From Ruminococcus sp. (GTDB lineage: Bacteria; Bacillota; Clostridia; Oscillospirales; Ruminococcaceae), in assembly GCA_014799785.1 (NCBI GenBank), contig JAAVHI010000028.1, positions 2,656-47,933 of the forward strand: 45,278 nt of DNA, in the 5' to 3' direction. This document shows positions 25,328-33,928 of this stretch, piece by piece. The notes below the pieces were generated by a model that searched no databases, was not told the DNA's origin, and saw nothing but the letters and a program-made list of their open reading frames with translations. The first letter of the stretch is position 1; the number at the start of each line of letters is the position of its first letter. The position numbers and the translations under genes were made by a program.

Positions 25328-26036
25328 CGGAGGAGACCTCCTTTTCGTCAAGGTCAACGAAAAATACGCCTATCGCCGCGCATACCAGCGTGGAGGCTAT
25401 CATTGCCCAGCTGGACGCAATAAATCGGCTGAGAACGGTGTTCATCACAGCCGTGAAAGCCGCAAGAAGTCCCAGACGGAAATTGTGCTTGAGGTTCGGC
25501 ATAAGCAGGGCTATGAACATGGCGTAAAGCGCAATACCGAGACTTGCCGTCAGTATGGGAGGCAGAAAATCGGAAGCGAACGCTCCTATAGCCGAGCCTG
25601 TCACCCAGGAAAGATAGGTAACGGAAATAAGTCCAAGAAAGTAGGACATGGTGCAGTTTTCCTGCTTTTCGGTGGTAAACACCGCAAAGGACTCGTCGGT
25701 AACCCCGAAAGCCGCAAGCAGTTTAAGAGAGTTCTTTTCCGAGCGCATTTTGTTCATAATGCAGGTACTCATTATAAGGTGTCTCAGGTTGAGAATAAAG
25801 GTGGTCAGTATCAGTGCAACCACACTTGCGCCCTGTGCGTACATTCCCACAGCCATCATCTGGCTTGCTCCCGCAAAAACGGCAACGGACATAAAAACGG
25901 TCTCCGCAGCGGAAAAGCCCGCGTGCCGCGCCATGATCGCATAGGCTATCCCCACTGGGATAAAGCCGAAAATTATCGGTATACCGGACTTCATACCGGC
26001 TTTGCACAGCCTTTTGCTGTTCTCTTTATCGGACAT
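25317..26036 (-). CDS. azlC: AzlC family branched-chain amino-acid exporter subunit
   Basis: A 239-residue polytopic membrane protein. Diagnostic stretches are GIPIIFGFIPVGIAYAIMAR, VFAGASQMMAVGM, LNLRHLIMS and FGVTDESFAVF. It is the large subunit of the AzlCD exporter, first in the operon, with an AAAGGA ribosome site and its own promoter. Confidence 0.93.
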   Translation of the reverse strand: MSDKENSKRLCKAGMKSGIPIIFGFIPVGIAYAIMARHAGFSAAETVFMSVAVFAGASQMMAVGMYAQGASVVALILTTFILNLRHLIMSTCIMNKMRSEKNSLKLLAAFGVTDESFAVFTTEKQENCTMSYFLGLISVTYLSWVTGSAIGAFASDFLPPILTASLGIALYAMFIALLMPNLKHNFRLGLLAAFTAVMNTVLSRFIASSWAMIASTLVCAAIGVFFVDLDEKEVSSDER

Positions 26037-26075
26037 TTTATTTTACGACATTCCTTTCCAGAACAATACATTTTT

Positions 26076-26104
26076 AGTATAACATTTTTGGAGGAAAAAA
26101 TCAA
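26076..26104 (-). promoter_or_regulatory. Promoter of azlC-azlD-aroB
   Basis: On the minus strand TTGATT (26099-26104) and TATACT (26076-26081), 17-bp spacer, about 40 bp before the azlC start. Confidence 0.7.
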
Positions 26105-26281
26105 TACCTACACTTTGGATTTTACGGGAATCAAAATTTACCGTTGAAAATTGTGCAAAACGTCAATAGCCTTACATACAAAAATATGCTATCATTTTAT
26201 TGGGGACGGCACCCATAACAAAAAACGGCAGGACATATACTAAAAACAGAATAAGAAAAGTAACAAGAGGGGAGGACACCC

Positions 26282-27397
26282 ATGGCAAAAAACGTTATTG
26301 TTACAGACGAATTTGATAACCAGATCGGTCTGACGTACCCGAAAAGGGCGCGTGGACTGATAAAAAACGGTCGGGCGGAGTACGTCTCGGACGACCGGAT
26401 AAGGTTGCTCAAAGGCGCTCATGCTCCGTCCGCGAATAACGATACGGAGGATTTTAAAATGAGTAATATTATTAATTTCAACGCCAGAGAGTTTAAATTC
26501 GATGAGACTTGTCAGTCAGCGGACGGCAATCCCGTAAACGCAGGAAGCAGAATGTTTATTTCCGATTTCAGCGGCGATAACGCCGAGGTATTCGAGATAG
26601 GCGACTGGCATTGGACGTGGTCGCAGATCAAGTGCGAAAAACAGCTTGAACCCAATACCGACTATCTGTTCCGCTTTGCGGTGCAGGGCGGCGTAAACCA
26701 TACGGGCGACGGTCAGTCCCGCTTTATAATCAGGCAGGACAAGAACTGGGAGGACAGGCTGGAGTACCCGCTTGAAAGAAGCCGCTTCAAGCCCACGCTG
26801 AGCAAGCGCACGGAAAGCGGTTTGTTTAGGGTCTACGAGATACCCTTTAACAGCGGAGAGAGCGGAAATATTACGCTCATATTCAGTGTTCTGCATTTTA
26901 TGGAGATCATTATGCCCGCAAAAGAGCTTGAAGCTTATGCCGAGCTGGAGGACTATACATACGATCAGTGGTGGCAGGAGGCTCACAGACAGTCGGGAAA
27001 CGGAGATTTTTTCCGAAGCAACGGAAAACGCGGCAATATTGATTTGAGCGGTGCTGTGATAAACAGCAACAGACTGCTCAAAAAATTTATGGATATGGCT
27101 GCAAGAGGAATTGATGTTGATTTGAGCGGTGCTGTGCTTGGCGGCGATGACGACGAGGTCGATTGGAGTGAATACGACCAAAAGGCTGCCGAAGCCGACG
27201 CCAAGGCTGAAGAGTACGACAGACTGGCTGCCGAAGCTGACGCTATGGCAGATGAATACGACAAAAAGGCAATTGAAAAAGAAGCTATATCAAACGCCTA
27301 CGAACAGGTAAAGGCGCAGTATGAGGCTATGTCTGACGGAAACCCTGGTAAATTCGGATTGAAAGCGGCTCTGGAGAGACTTTCAATGTTAATGTAA
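26282..27397 (+). CDS. Multidomain protein with PLMP/RRXRR-like N-terminus and C-terminal coiled coil
   Basis: A 371-residue protein with no named function known to me. Residues 1-45 (VIVTDEFDNQIGLTYPKRAR, then LIKNGRAEYV) follow the pattern of the PLMP/RRXRR domain found at the N-terminus of IscB-type nucleases: hydrophobic strand, Pro, RAR, Leu, GRA, strand. No RuvC or HNH motif follows. Residues 60-235 are a beta-rich domain (FDETCQSADG, IGDWHWTWSQIKCE, LEPNTDYLFRFAVQGG). Two DLSGAV repeats lie near 254 and 280, and a heptad-rich EADA/YD coiled coil spans 295-345. A strong ribosome site (CGGAGG) and ATG at 26459 could start a short form without the N-terminal domain. A GGGGAGGA site precedes the first ATG. 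Confidence 0.8.
   Translation: MAKNVIVTDEFDNQIGLTYPKRARGLIKNGRAEYVSDDRIRLLKGAHAPSANNDTEDFKMSNIINFNAREFKFDETCQSADGNPVNAGSRMFISDFSGDNAEVFEIGDWHWTWSQIKCEKQLEPNTDYLFRFAVQGGVNHTGDGQSRFIIRQDKNWEDRLEYPLERSRFKPTLSKRTESGLFRVYEIPFNSGESGNITLIFSVLHFMEIIMPAKELEAYAELEDYTYDQWWQEAHRQSGNGDFFRSNGKRGNIDLSGAVINSNRLLKKFMDMAARGIDVDLSGAVLGGDDDEVDWSEYDQKAAEADAKAEEYDRLAAEADAMADEYDKKAIEKEAISNAYEQVKAQYEAMSDGNPGKFGLKAALERLSMLM
27039..27136 (+). repeat. In-frame 20-bp direct repeat inside the PLMP-like gene
   Basis: The same 20 bases occur at 27039-27058 and 27117-27136, 78 bp (26 codons) apart, both encoding the core of DLSGAV. This is a recent internal duplication or a selected motif. Confidence 0.85.
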
Positions 27398-27430
27398 TTT
27401 TACTCAAAACGTTTAATAATTTTTAGCAAA

Positions 27431-27462
27431 AACAGTCCCTCGACTTAGGTCGGGGGACTGTT
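27431..27462. other. Strong hairpin downstream of the PLMP-like gene
   Basis: 14-bp arms (AACAGTCCCTCGAC with GTCGGGGGACTGTT, one G-U pair) and a TTAG loop. No T-run follows on the + strand; on the minus strand it is followed by TTTTT. It may be a terminator, the end of a small mobile element, or part of a structured RNA. Confidence 0.7.
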
Positions 27463-27471
27463 ATTGTATAG

Positions 27472-27498
27472 TTAACCTCCAGTTTTACTGGGGGTTAA
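27472..27498. other. Second strong hairpin downstream of the PLMP-like gene
   Basis: 12-bp arms (TTAACCTCCAGT with ACTGGGGGTTAA, one G-U pair) and a TTT loop, nine bases after the previous hairpin. GC-rich DNA with another short stem possibility follows to about 27533, then AT-rich DNA to the next gene. It resembles the ends of IS200/IS605-type elements as much as an RNA. Confidence 0.65.
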
Positions 27499-27722
27499 AG
27501 CTTAAAGCTATGACCCTGACCCACCCCCGGTGTTTATTCGCTTGGAGAGCATTTACACAGTTTATAATAATGTTCAATGTTAAGTTAGTTTTAATTTATG
27601 ATAATTGTTTTTTGAGATACCGCAAAGATTACAAAAATCTGTTTAGTATGTATGGATATTTTTCAAATCTTTGACTTTATTGTCACAATTTTCACCGATA
27701 TTTCACTTTATTTGCTATAAAA

Positions 27723-27743
27723 TTAACATTAACTTAATGTTAA
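27723..27743. promoter_or_regulatory. 21-bp perfect palindrome, candidate operator of the MacAB-like operon
   Basis: TTAACATTAA and its exact reverse complement flank one central C. It sits immediately after a TATAAA -10-like box (27716-27721) and 54 bp before the adaptor start codon, where a repressor would block the promoter. A related half (AATGTTAAGTTA) occurs near 27576. No regulator gene lies in the window next to it. Confidence 0.6.
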
Positions 27744-27797
27744 AAGGTTATTCTTAAACAGTGAACAGATACAGTGATTTTTGATAGGAGGAACAAA

Positions 27798-29849
27798 ATG
27801 GGCAGCAAATCTAAAGCAAAGAAAGCGGTTATTGTGGTAATAAGTATTATTGTGGCGGCAGGAATATGCGGCGGAACATTTTTTGCATTAAACGGCAGAT
27901 CTGAAAATGTGTCTGCTGAATCGGCTTATCGTGAATATACTGCTTCAAAAGGCAGCATTACCGTGGGAATATCCGAAAGCGGAACAGCGTCTGTAAACCG
28001 TTCATACATATCCTTTCCCGTAAGCGCCGAGGTAGAGGAGGTCTATGTAAAGGTAGGTTCTGTGGTGAAAAGCGGCGACAAAATAGCCAAGCTTTCCACG
28101 GACGACATTGACGAGGTAAAGACTCAGTATGAGTCCCAGCTTTTTTCTGCAAAGCTGGAGCTCGACGCTGCGATAACAGAAAGTAAAACAAAGCTTGCTC
28201 AGGCTGAAAATACATACCGGTCAAACCTTCTTGAAAGCGGTTCGGCGGAAGAGACCTATCAGCTTTCGGTCACAAAGATTCAAAACGATATTTCTTCAGC
28301 AGAAAAAAATCTTGCCGATCTGAAAGAACAGCTTGCGGAATACGAGGCTTTGGCCGGCTCCTATCCGTCGGACTATAAGGTTTATTCGGAATATGACGAA
28401 AAATATGATACATATAACGAAACCTATGAAAGCTACAGCGACATATATGATGGATATAAAGACGTCTATAAGCAATATGAAAAAACTCTTAAAGAATATG
28501 AAAAAGAGCTTTCCGATATAAAGGACGAATATAACGAATATCTGGAAAGCGTTCAGGACGATATAAGCGAGCTTACTAAGCTGCAAAATAATATTGAGCA
28601 GGCAAAAACAGCATTGGACGAAGCCTACAAGGCTCTTGAAAGGGCTAAAAATTCATCGGTCAGCAGTTCAAGTGATGATTCCTCTTCGGGAAGTGGCAGC
28701 TCGTCACAGAGTTCAAACAACAGCCTTAGTTCTGCTCAGGAAAAATATAATGAAGCATTGGAGAATTACGACGAAGCGGTGAGTGCTTACGGCAGCCCTG
28801 AAAAATCACGGTATCTGACAATTGAAATGCGAAAAGAAAAATATGAAAATAAAGTCACGGCAGCGGAAAATAAAATTACGGAATATAAGGAAATGATGGA
28901 GGATTATTCCGAAATGATGGAGGAATACGCCGATATGATGTCGGATCACTCCAAGGAAATGAACAAATATAAAGCTGAGCTTGATGAATATAATTCCGAT
29001 TATACTAAGCTTTACGGAAATATGGACGAGGAGGACATTGCGAAAAAAATATCCTCTCTTAAATCGGAAATTAAAAACGCGGAATATGAGCTTGAAAGAG
29101 TTACTCTGAATTCAGAAGATTCGGAGCTTTCTGCTCTGCAAATCAGGGACAGTTCAATTCTCGGAGCTTCAACAGCAGAGGAAACATATAATCAGACTGT
29201 TGCACAGATAAACAAAGGCATAAGCGACAAACAGGACAGCTATAACAAATTGGAAAAAGAATACAACACACTTCTTGAAAATCTTGGCGACGGAATTTAT
29301 ATTTACGCGGATTGTGACGGTTCGGTGGCTTCAGTAAATATGTCAGAGGGAGGTACTATAGGCGCAAATCAGTCTGTTGCTTCGATAATGGATTCCTCCG
29401 AGGTCTATGTTTCGGTATCTGTTTCCGAAGACGATATTTCTTCTGTCTCAGTTGGTCAGGCGGCGTCAGTAACCCTTTCCTCATATGAGGGTATTGCCAT
29501 TGACGGCGAGATTGACACTATTGCGGTAGAGCCGTCCAGATCGAGCGGTTCGGTATCCTATGCGGTATCTGTGAAAATATATCCAAGTGAGAATATAACG
29601 ATCTATGAGGGCATGACATGTGAAGTTACATTCCTGCAAAAGCAGGTCAGCAATGTCGTATATGTGAACGCTCAGGCCGTTGAGTATAAAGGCAACGGTA
29701 TTTCGGCAGTTCTGGTATATGACGAAAACGGAAGTGTTGCAGAAAAAGAAGTTATAACAGGATTTTCCGACGGAAGATACGTTGAGATCATCAGCGGACT
29801 TTCCGCGGGAGATACCGTTCTTGCCGAAAGCGCGGTGAGAATGTCATGA
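27798..29849 (+). CDS. MacA/HlyD-like efflux adaptor with very long coiled coil
   Basis: A 683-residue membrane-fusion-type adaptor. One N-terminal membrane segment (VIVVISIIVAAGICGGTFFA) precedes a lipoyl/barrel-sandwich half (GSVVKSGDKIAKLSTDDI), a coiled coil of roughly 370 residues unusually rich in Tyr and Glu (YDEKYDTYNETYESY region) with a Ser/Gly linker, then the second lipoyl half (IYADCDGSVASVNMSEGGTIG) and beta-barrel domains. In Gram-positives such adaptors sit outside the membrane and pair with a MacB-type ABC transporter. The ATG at 27798 has AGGAGG six bases upstream; the frame opens at a GTG 24 bases earlier. It overlaps the permease start by four bases. Confidence 0.9.
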   Translation: MGSKSKAKKAVIVVISIIVAAGICGGTFFALNGRSENVSAESAYREYTASKGSITVGISESGTASVNRSYISFPVSAEVEEVYVKVGSVVKSGDKIAKLSTDDIDEVKTQYESQLFSAKLELDAAITESKTKLAQAENTYRSNLLESGSAEETYQLSVTKIQNDISSAEKNLADLKEQLAEYEALAGSYPSDYKVYSEYDEKYDTYNETYESYSDIYDGYKDVYKQYEKTLKEYEKELSDIKDEYNEYLESVQDDISELTKLQNNIEQAKTALDEAYKALERAKNSSVSSSSDDSSSGSGSSSQSSNNSLSSAQEKYNEALENYDEAVSAYGSPEKSRYLTIEMRKEKYENKVTAAENKITEYKEMMEDYSEMMEEYADMMSDHSKEMNKYKAELDEYNSDYTKLYGNMDEEDIAKKISSLKSEIKNAEYELERVTLNSEDSELSALQIRDSSILGASTAEETYNQTVAQINKGISDKQDSYNKLEKEYNTLLENLGDGIYIYADCDGSVASVNMSEGGTIGANQSVASIMDSSEVYVSVSVSEDDISSVSVGQAASVTLSSYEGIAIDGEIDTIAVEPSRSSGSVSYAVSVKIYPSENITIYEGMTCEVTFLQKQVSNVVYVNAQAVEYKGNGISAVLVYDENGSVAEKEVITGFSDGRYVEIISGLSAGDTVLAESAVRMS

Positions 29850-31294
29850 AGCTGATTGAGCTTTTACGTCTTGTTTTTATAAATATTCTGGCAAACAAAT
29901 CAAAAGGAATGCTTACATCTCTTGGTATAGTGGTAGGCTCGGCAACGATAGTTCTTGTAATCGCTATAGGTCAAGGCGGAAAGTTGGACGTAGCGGACCA
30001 GTTTAAAAATCTTAACGCCGGGGCAATAGAGGTCACTGCGGGAATGTCTGCCGATACTATGATGGAGCAGTTTATGAATAACGCAGGAGGCGGACCCGGC
30101 GGCGGAGGCGGCATGCCGGGAGGCGGCGGAGGTATGCCGGATTTCGGCGGCGGGAATATGCCAAACTTCGGAGGAGGGGGTATGCCTAATTCCGGAGGTG
30201 GTTCTTCGGGCGGCGGAAACCGTTCCGGGGGAGGAGGTATGCCGTCAGGCGGCGGAAATATGTCGGGCAGCGGCGGCGGAAATCGTTCCGGCGGCAGAGG
30301 CAGCGCACAAATGGCTGCACAGGGCGCAACGCTGACCGAAGATGATGTTGAGGATATCCTTGCTCTTGTACCTAATGTTGAAAGCGCTTCCCTGCTTGCA
30401 AGCGGAAACAGCGCCGTTGACGGAGGCGAACTGGAGGAGGAAACAAATTTTACTGTAGCGGGAGTTCAGCTTGACTATATGCAGATAAGCAATCTGGATA
30501 TACTGTACGGTGATTTCTTCACGGAATATGATGTTGAGGATATCGAAAAAACGGCAGTTTTAGGATATAAGGCGGCTCAGGAAATATTCGGGACTGCATA
30601 TGCCGCAACAGGAGATATAATCACTATCGAAGGCAAAAATTACGAAGTTATTGGCGTTCTGGCTTCAATGGGTACTGTTTCCTCAGGTATAAGCCCTGAT
30701 GACGCAATATTTATTCCATATACCACAGCGAAAAAATATGTTTTCGGAAATGAAATTTCTCCGCAGATAACCGTGGTAGCGTCAGATGTTAAGGAAGTGG
30801 AAAATGTCATTGAAAATATAAATATTCTGCTTTCGGAAAATTACCCCAATGCTGCGTTTACGCTTACCGATGCGGGAAGTAAAATGGAAGCGGCCTCAAG
30901 CTCCGCGAATACGCTTTCAATGCTTCTTATTGCGGTAGCGGCAATAGTCTTTGTTGTTGGCGGTATCGGAATAATGAACGTGCTTTTTGTAACGGTAAAG
31001 GAGCGCACACAGGAAATAGGCTTGCTGAAAGCTCTTGGAAGCCGCAAGAGAGAGATCCTTTTGGAATTCCTTATGGAAGCAAACCTGATATCGCTTTTCG
31101 GCGGGGTTGTCGGAGTTGTCCTCGGATTTGCTCTTATTCCCGTAGTAGAGATGACAGGAATGCGGTGTGAGCCTGTAGTTTTGGGAGGGATACTTGCTCT
31201 TGTTTTTGCGGTAATAACAGGAACAATATTCGGTTTTTACCCTGCTTTCAAGGCTTCCAGACTTACACCTATAGAGGCATTGTCACAAGATTGA
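29846..31294 (+). CDS. MacB-like ABC transporter permease with Gly/Met-rich insert
   Basis: A 482-residue permease of the MacB/FtsX type. An N-terminal membrane segment (MLTSLGIVVGSATIVLVIAIG) is followed by an extracytoplasmic MacB_PCD domain, then three C-terminal membrane segments of the FtsX domain with the typical VKERTQEIGLLKALGSRKREIL loop. Between about residues 72 and 155 lies a low-complexity insert of Gly with MP, NMP and NRSGG units, absent from standard MacB. It may be a flexible extracellular or metal-binding linker (inference). The ATPase is a separate gene two positions on. The start ATGA overlaps the adaptor stop. Confidence 0.92.
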   Translation: MKLIELLRLVFINILANKSKGMLTSLGIVVGSATIVLVIAIGQGGKLDVADQFKNLNAGAIEVTAGMSADTMMEQFMNNAGGGPGGGGGMPGGGGGMPDFGGGNMPNFGGGGMPNSGGGSSGGGNRSGGGGMPSGGGNMSGSGGGNRSGGRGSAQMAAQGATLTEDDVEDILALVPNVESASLLASGNSAVDGGELEEETNFTVAGVQLDYMQISNLDILYGDFFTEYDVEDIEKTAVLGYKAAQEIFGTAYAATGDIITIEGKNYEVIGVLASMGTVSSGISPDDAIFIPYTTAKKYVFGNEISPQITVVASDVKEVENVIENINILLSENYPNAAFTLTDAGSKMEAASSSANTLSMLLIAVAAIVFVVGGIGIMNVLFVTVKERTQEIGLLKALGSRKREILLEFLMEANLISLFGGVVGVVLGFALIPVVEMTGMRCEPVVLGGILALVFAVITGTIFGFYPAFKASRLTPIEALSQD

Positions 31295-31313
31295 GATGAG
31301 AAAGGAAATTATT

Positions 31314-31952
31314 ATGAAAAAATATACCATAATACCGATTTTTTTGGCTGTCGGAATTCTTGCTGCCGGCTGCAAAAAGAATGATGAAGGCAATGCCGGC
31401 AACACTCCTGCCCCGGAAGCTGCTCAGACAGAATATGTAATGCAGGACGGCGACATTCAGATCGTCGGAGAAGTTACCGAAATCGTCGGAAATGAAGTAA
31501 CTCTTGCTCTTGGCGACGTAAGTGAAAATAATTCCGCACCGGAATTTTCCGATAATGAAAATATGCCTGATATGGAGGATCTCCCGCAAATGGGAGGCGA
31601 TGAAGAACCTTCTCAAAGAAAAAGAGGGGAAGGCTTTTCACAAATGGAAAACGGCGAAGGATTTCCTCAAATGGGTGACGGCGAAGATTTCAGACAAAGA
31701 GGAAATGAGGACGGATCACCAAAAATGGGAGACAGCAATGATTTTTCTCAGAGTGAGAAACGAGGCAGAGGAAACAGGTCATCGGCTTCCATTGAAAAAA
31801 GCGGAGAAACGGGTTCATATATAATTCCCGTGGGAATGACAGTTATCGGCGCAAGCGGCAGAAATAACGATTACTCCGCGGTTTCGGCAGGAATGATCTT
31901 ACAGCTCACCGTTAATTCGGATGGATATGTTGTGGCGGCGGAAATATTATAA
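31314..31952 (+). CDS. Acidic repeat lipoprotein encoded within the MacAB-like operon
   Basis: A 212-residue secreted lipoprotein. The signal peptide ends in the lipobox LAAGC (lipidated Cys at about 20). A short conserved domain follows (GDIQIVGEVTEIVGNEVTLALGDV), then an acidic low-complexity stretch of imperfect 11-13-residue repeats (GEGFSQMENGEGFPQMGDGE), then a C-terminal strand-rich segment (IIPVGMTVIG ... GMILQLTVNSDGYVVAAEIL). The Met/Gly-containing repeats echo the permease insert. The ATG at 31314 has AAAGGA seven bases upstream. It is probably an accessory substrate-binding or assembly factor for the transporter; function is inferred from position only. Confidence 0.82.
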   Translation: MKKYTIIPIFLAVGILAAGCKKNDEGNAGNTPAPEAAQTEYVMQDGDIQIVGEVTEIVGNEVTLALGDVSENNSAPEFSDNENMPDMEDLPQMGGDEEPSQRKRGEGFSQMENGEGFPQMGDGEDFRQRGNEDGSPKMGDSNDFSQSEKRGRGNRSSASIEKSGETGSYIIPVGMTVIGASGRNNDYSAVSAGMILQLTVNSDGYVVAAEIL

Positions 31953-31996
31953 TACTGATTTTTTGATTAAAAAACAGCACAAAGAAAGGCGATAAA

Positions 31997-32671
31997 ATGG
32001 AGAATGTTATTGAGCTTACAAATATACGCAAATCATTCCCGATGGGTGATAATGTTCTTGAAGTTTTAAAGGGCATATCTCTTACAGTGAAAAAAGGAGA
32101 ATTTCTTGCGGTGCTGGGTCCATCCGGTTCCGGAAAATCAACGCTTATGAATGTTATCGGATGCATGGACAAATTTGACAGCGGCGAATATTTTCTTGAC
32201 GGCGAAGCTATCCATGGAATGAATGATTCAAAGCTGACACGAATTCGCAATGAAAAGATAGGATTCATTTTTCAGAAATATCACCTGATAAATAAATATT
32301 CGGTGCTTAGAAATGTTGAGATACCTCTGCTTTTGAGAGGATATTCCCAAAAGCAGGCTTCGGCCGCTGCCGAAGAAAAGCTTGCCAGGCTTGGTATGGA
32401 AAAACGTCTTGCTCACAAGCCAAATGAGCTGTCGGGAGGTCAGCAGCAGAGAGCGGCAATAGCGCGCGCTTTAGTCGGAAAACCTGCTTTGCTTCTTGCC
32501 GACGAACCTACCGGCGCTCTTGATTCAGCAACGGGAAAGGAAGTTCTGGAACTGTTTTCAGAGCTTCATAGGGAAGGCAATACAATTGTAATGATCACGC
32601 ACGATCTGAATGTTGCAAAAAGCGCGGAAAGGATCGTTCATATTGTTGACGGAGAGATCTCAGAGGATTAG
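31997..32671 (+). CDS. MacB/LolD-type ABC transporter ATP-binding protein
   Basis: A 224-residue ABC ATPase that powers the permease. Walker A is GPSGSGKST, the Q-loop is in FIFQKYHLINKYS, the signature is LSGGQQQRAAIARAL, Walker B is LLLADEPTGALDS and the switch is MITHD. The sequence is typical of the MacB/LolD/FtsE-like class. A GAAAGGCGA ribosome site precedes the ATG. It is the last gene of the adaptor-permease-lipoprotein-ATPase operon and is followed by a terminator. Confidence 0.94.
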   Translation: MENVIELTNIRKSFPMGDNVLEVLKGISLTVKKGEFLAVLGPSGSGKSTLMNVIGCMDKFDSGEYFLDGEAIHGMNDSKLTRIRNEKIGFIFQKYHLINKYSVLRNVEIPLLLRGYSQKQASAAAEEKLARLGMEKRLAHKPNELSGGQQQRAAIARALVGKPALLLADEPTGALDSATGKEVLELFSELHREGNTIVMITHDLNVAKSAERIVHIVDGEISED

Positions 32672-32675
32672 ACCG

Positions 32676-32708
32676 ATCCGCAGTACTAAATCGGTGCTGC
32701 GGATTTTT
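32676..32708 (+). terminator. Terminator of the MacAB-like operon
   Basis: ATCCGCAG (32676-32683) pairs with CTGCGGAT (32697-32704), followed by TTTTT. Confidence 0.85.
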
Positions 32709-32772
32709 ACATCTTTTCAAGGCAATTTTAACCTATGCTATGTCAATTAAGTGAAAAATCCGTCATATAAGT

Positions 32773-32971
32773 GATTTTGTCCGAAAGCAAAGGTTTCCGA
32801 GCTATCAACCGCTATTAAGGTCAAGGAGCAAAAATTGCAGTTCACGCTCCTGATAAATCAAGCAGGTACGGAGTACAAGCAGATTGATATTTGCTATCGT
32901 TTCAGCATTGCGGTTTATACTACCATTGCAGACCGCAGGGAGTGTGACAAAAGTAATACGCAACATTTATA
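32773..32971 (+). pseudogene. Remnant of a recombinase C-terminus
   Basis: One frame reads without stops for about 66 codons: ...IKVKEQKLQFTLLINQAG, then EYKQIDICYRFSIAVYTT, ending DKSNTQHL and TAA. The IDICYRF strand matches the C-terminus of the serine recombinase at the left end of this window (KIDICYRFIG). There is no start codon or ribosome site, so it is a decayed 3' end. A diverged copy lies at about 38971-39130. Nothing else is visible in the 32709-33013 gap. Confidence 0.5.
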
Positions 32972-33013
32972 AAATTCTTTAAAAATACTTATTTATCGTG
33001 CTCGGCATTTTGA

Positions 33014-33042
33014 TTGACATTTTTTCGGATATGCGATATAAT
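33014..33042 (+). promoter_or_regulatory. Sigma-A promoter of the flavodoxin-fold reductase gene
   Basis: TTGACA (33014-33019) and TATAAT (33037-33042), perfect hexamers, 17-bp spacer, 35 bp before the ATG. Confidence 0.88.
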
Positions 33043-33077
33043 TATTGTAAAATAATTTCCTGTTCGGAGGGGTGTCA

Positions 33078-33665
33078 ATGAAAAAAATTCTTGTGGTTCA
33101 GGGCGGCGGCAGACCAAACGGAAACACGGCACAGCTTATAAATTCCTTTGCAAGGGGCGCGGAGGAAAGCGGTCACTCGGTCGAAATTATTTCCCTTGTA
33201 AAAAATGAAGTCAAAGGCTGTCTTGGATGCAACGCCTGCCGATACGGAAAGCCCTGCGTTCAAAAGGATTCTTTTAACGATATCGTACCGAAAATAAAAG
33301 CTGCGGACTGTATAGTATTTGCTTCGCCGCTTTATTTCTGGACGGTCTCTTCGCGTATAAAAGCGTTTATCGAAAGATTTTACTGCATAGCGGAGGAGGA
33401 CGCTTCACCGCCCTTAGGCAGGTATGAAAAATACCCGATAAAGGACTGCGCTTTGCTTATGACTTCGGCGGACAATTTTTTCTGGACATTCGAGCAGGCA
33501 GTATCGTATTACAATTTTACGCTTGTAAATTATATCGGCTTCAACGACCTTGGGACAGTTCTTGCAGGCGGCTGCGGGGACACAAACGGCAAGCCGCAAA
33601 TTGATAAGACAAACCATTTGCAGGCGGCGTACGAATTCGGGAAAAATATTTATTCAGGTCAATAA
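33078..33665 (+). CDS. Flavodoxin-fold NAD(P)H-dependent oxidoreductase
   Basis: A 195-residue FMN-binding protein of the NADPH-dependent FMN reductase / iron-sulfur flavoprotein group. The phosphate loop is GGGRPNGNTAQLINSF. GCLGCNACRYGKPC has the compact Cys cluster seen in iron-sulfur flavoproteins and related reductases, and FASPLYFWTVSSRIKAFIERF is the second flavin loop. It probably moves electrons to a small electrophile or iron-sulfur partner. The ATG at 33078 has GGAGG upstream (33066-33070); a GTG two codons earlier overlaps that site. Confidence 0.9.
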   Translation: MKKILVVQGGGRPNGNTAQLINSFARGAEESGHSVEIISLVKNEVKGCLGCNACRYGKPCVQKDSFNDIVPKIKAADCIVFASPLYFWTVSSRIKAFIERFYCIAEEDASPPLGRYEKYPIKDCALLMTSADNFFWTFEQAVSYYNFTLVNYIGFNDLGTVLAGGCGDTNGKPQIDKTNHLQAAYEFGKNIYSGQ

Positions 33666-33786
33666 ATCTGATGATTTTCGGCGATAAAAACATATGAAAT
33701 AAGTAATTTTTATATAAAAAGAATTTCAGAAATAACATTTTTTCTGACAGTAATTAGTTAAAATAACCTGAATAAAAAATTATAAA

Positions 33787-33827
33787 AAAGCAAACCGTCC
33801 GAGAGAATTTTTTGGGCGGTTTGCTTT
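33787..33827 (+). terminator. Terminator of the flavodoxin-fold reductase gene
   Basis: AAAGCAAACCGTCC pairs with GGGCGGTTTGCTTT around an AT loop; it could work in both directions. It lies about 120 bases after the stop. Confidence 0.8.
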
Positions 33828-33928
33828 ATACCCAAAGGTTTAAACTGATAAACTAAAAGGAACTTCTCAAAATTGTGAATATATGCTAAAATAAAATTAC
33901 AAAATAAATAATAACGGAGGAATCAAGT

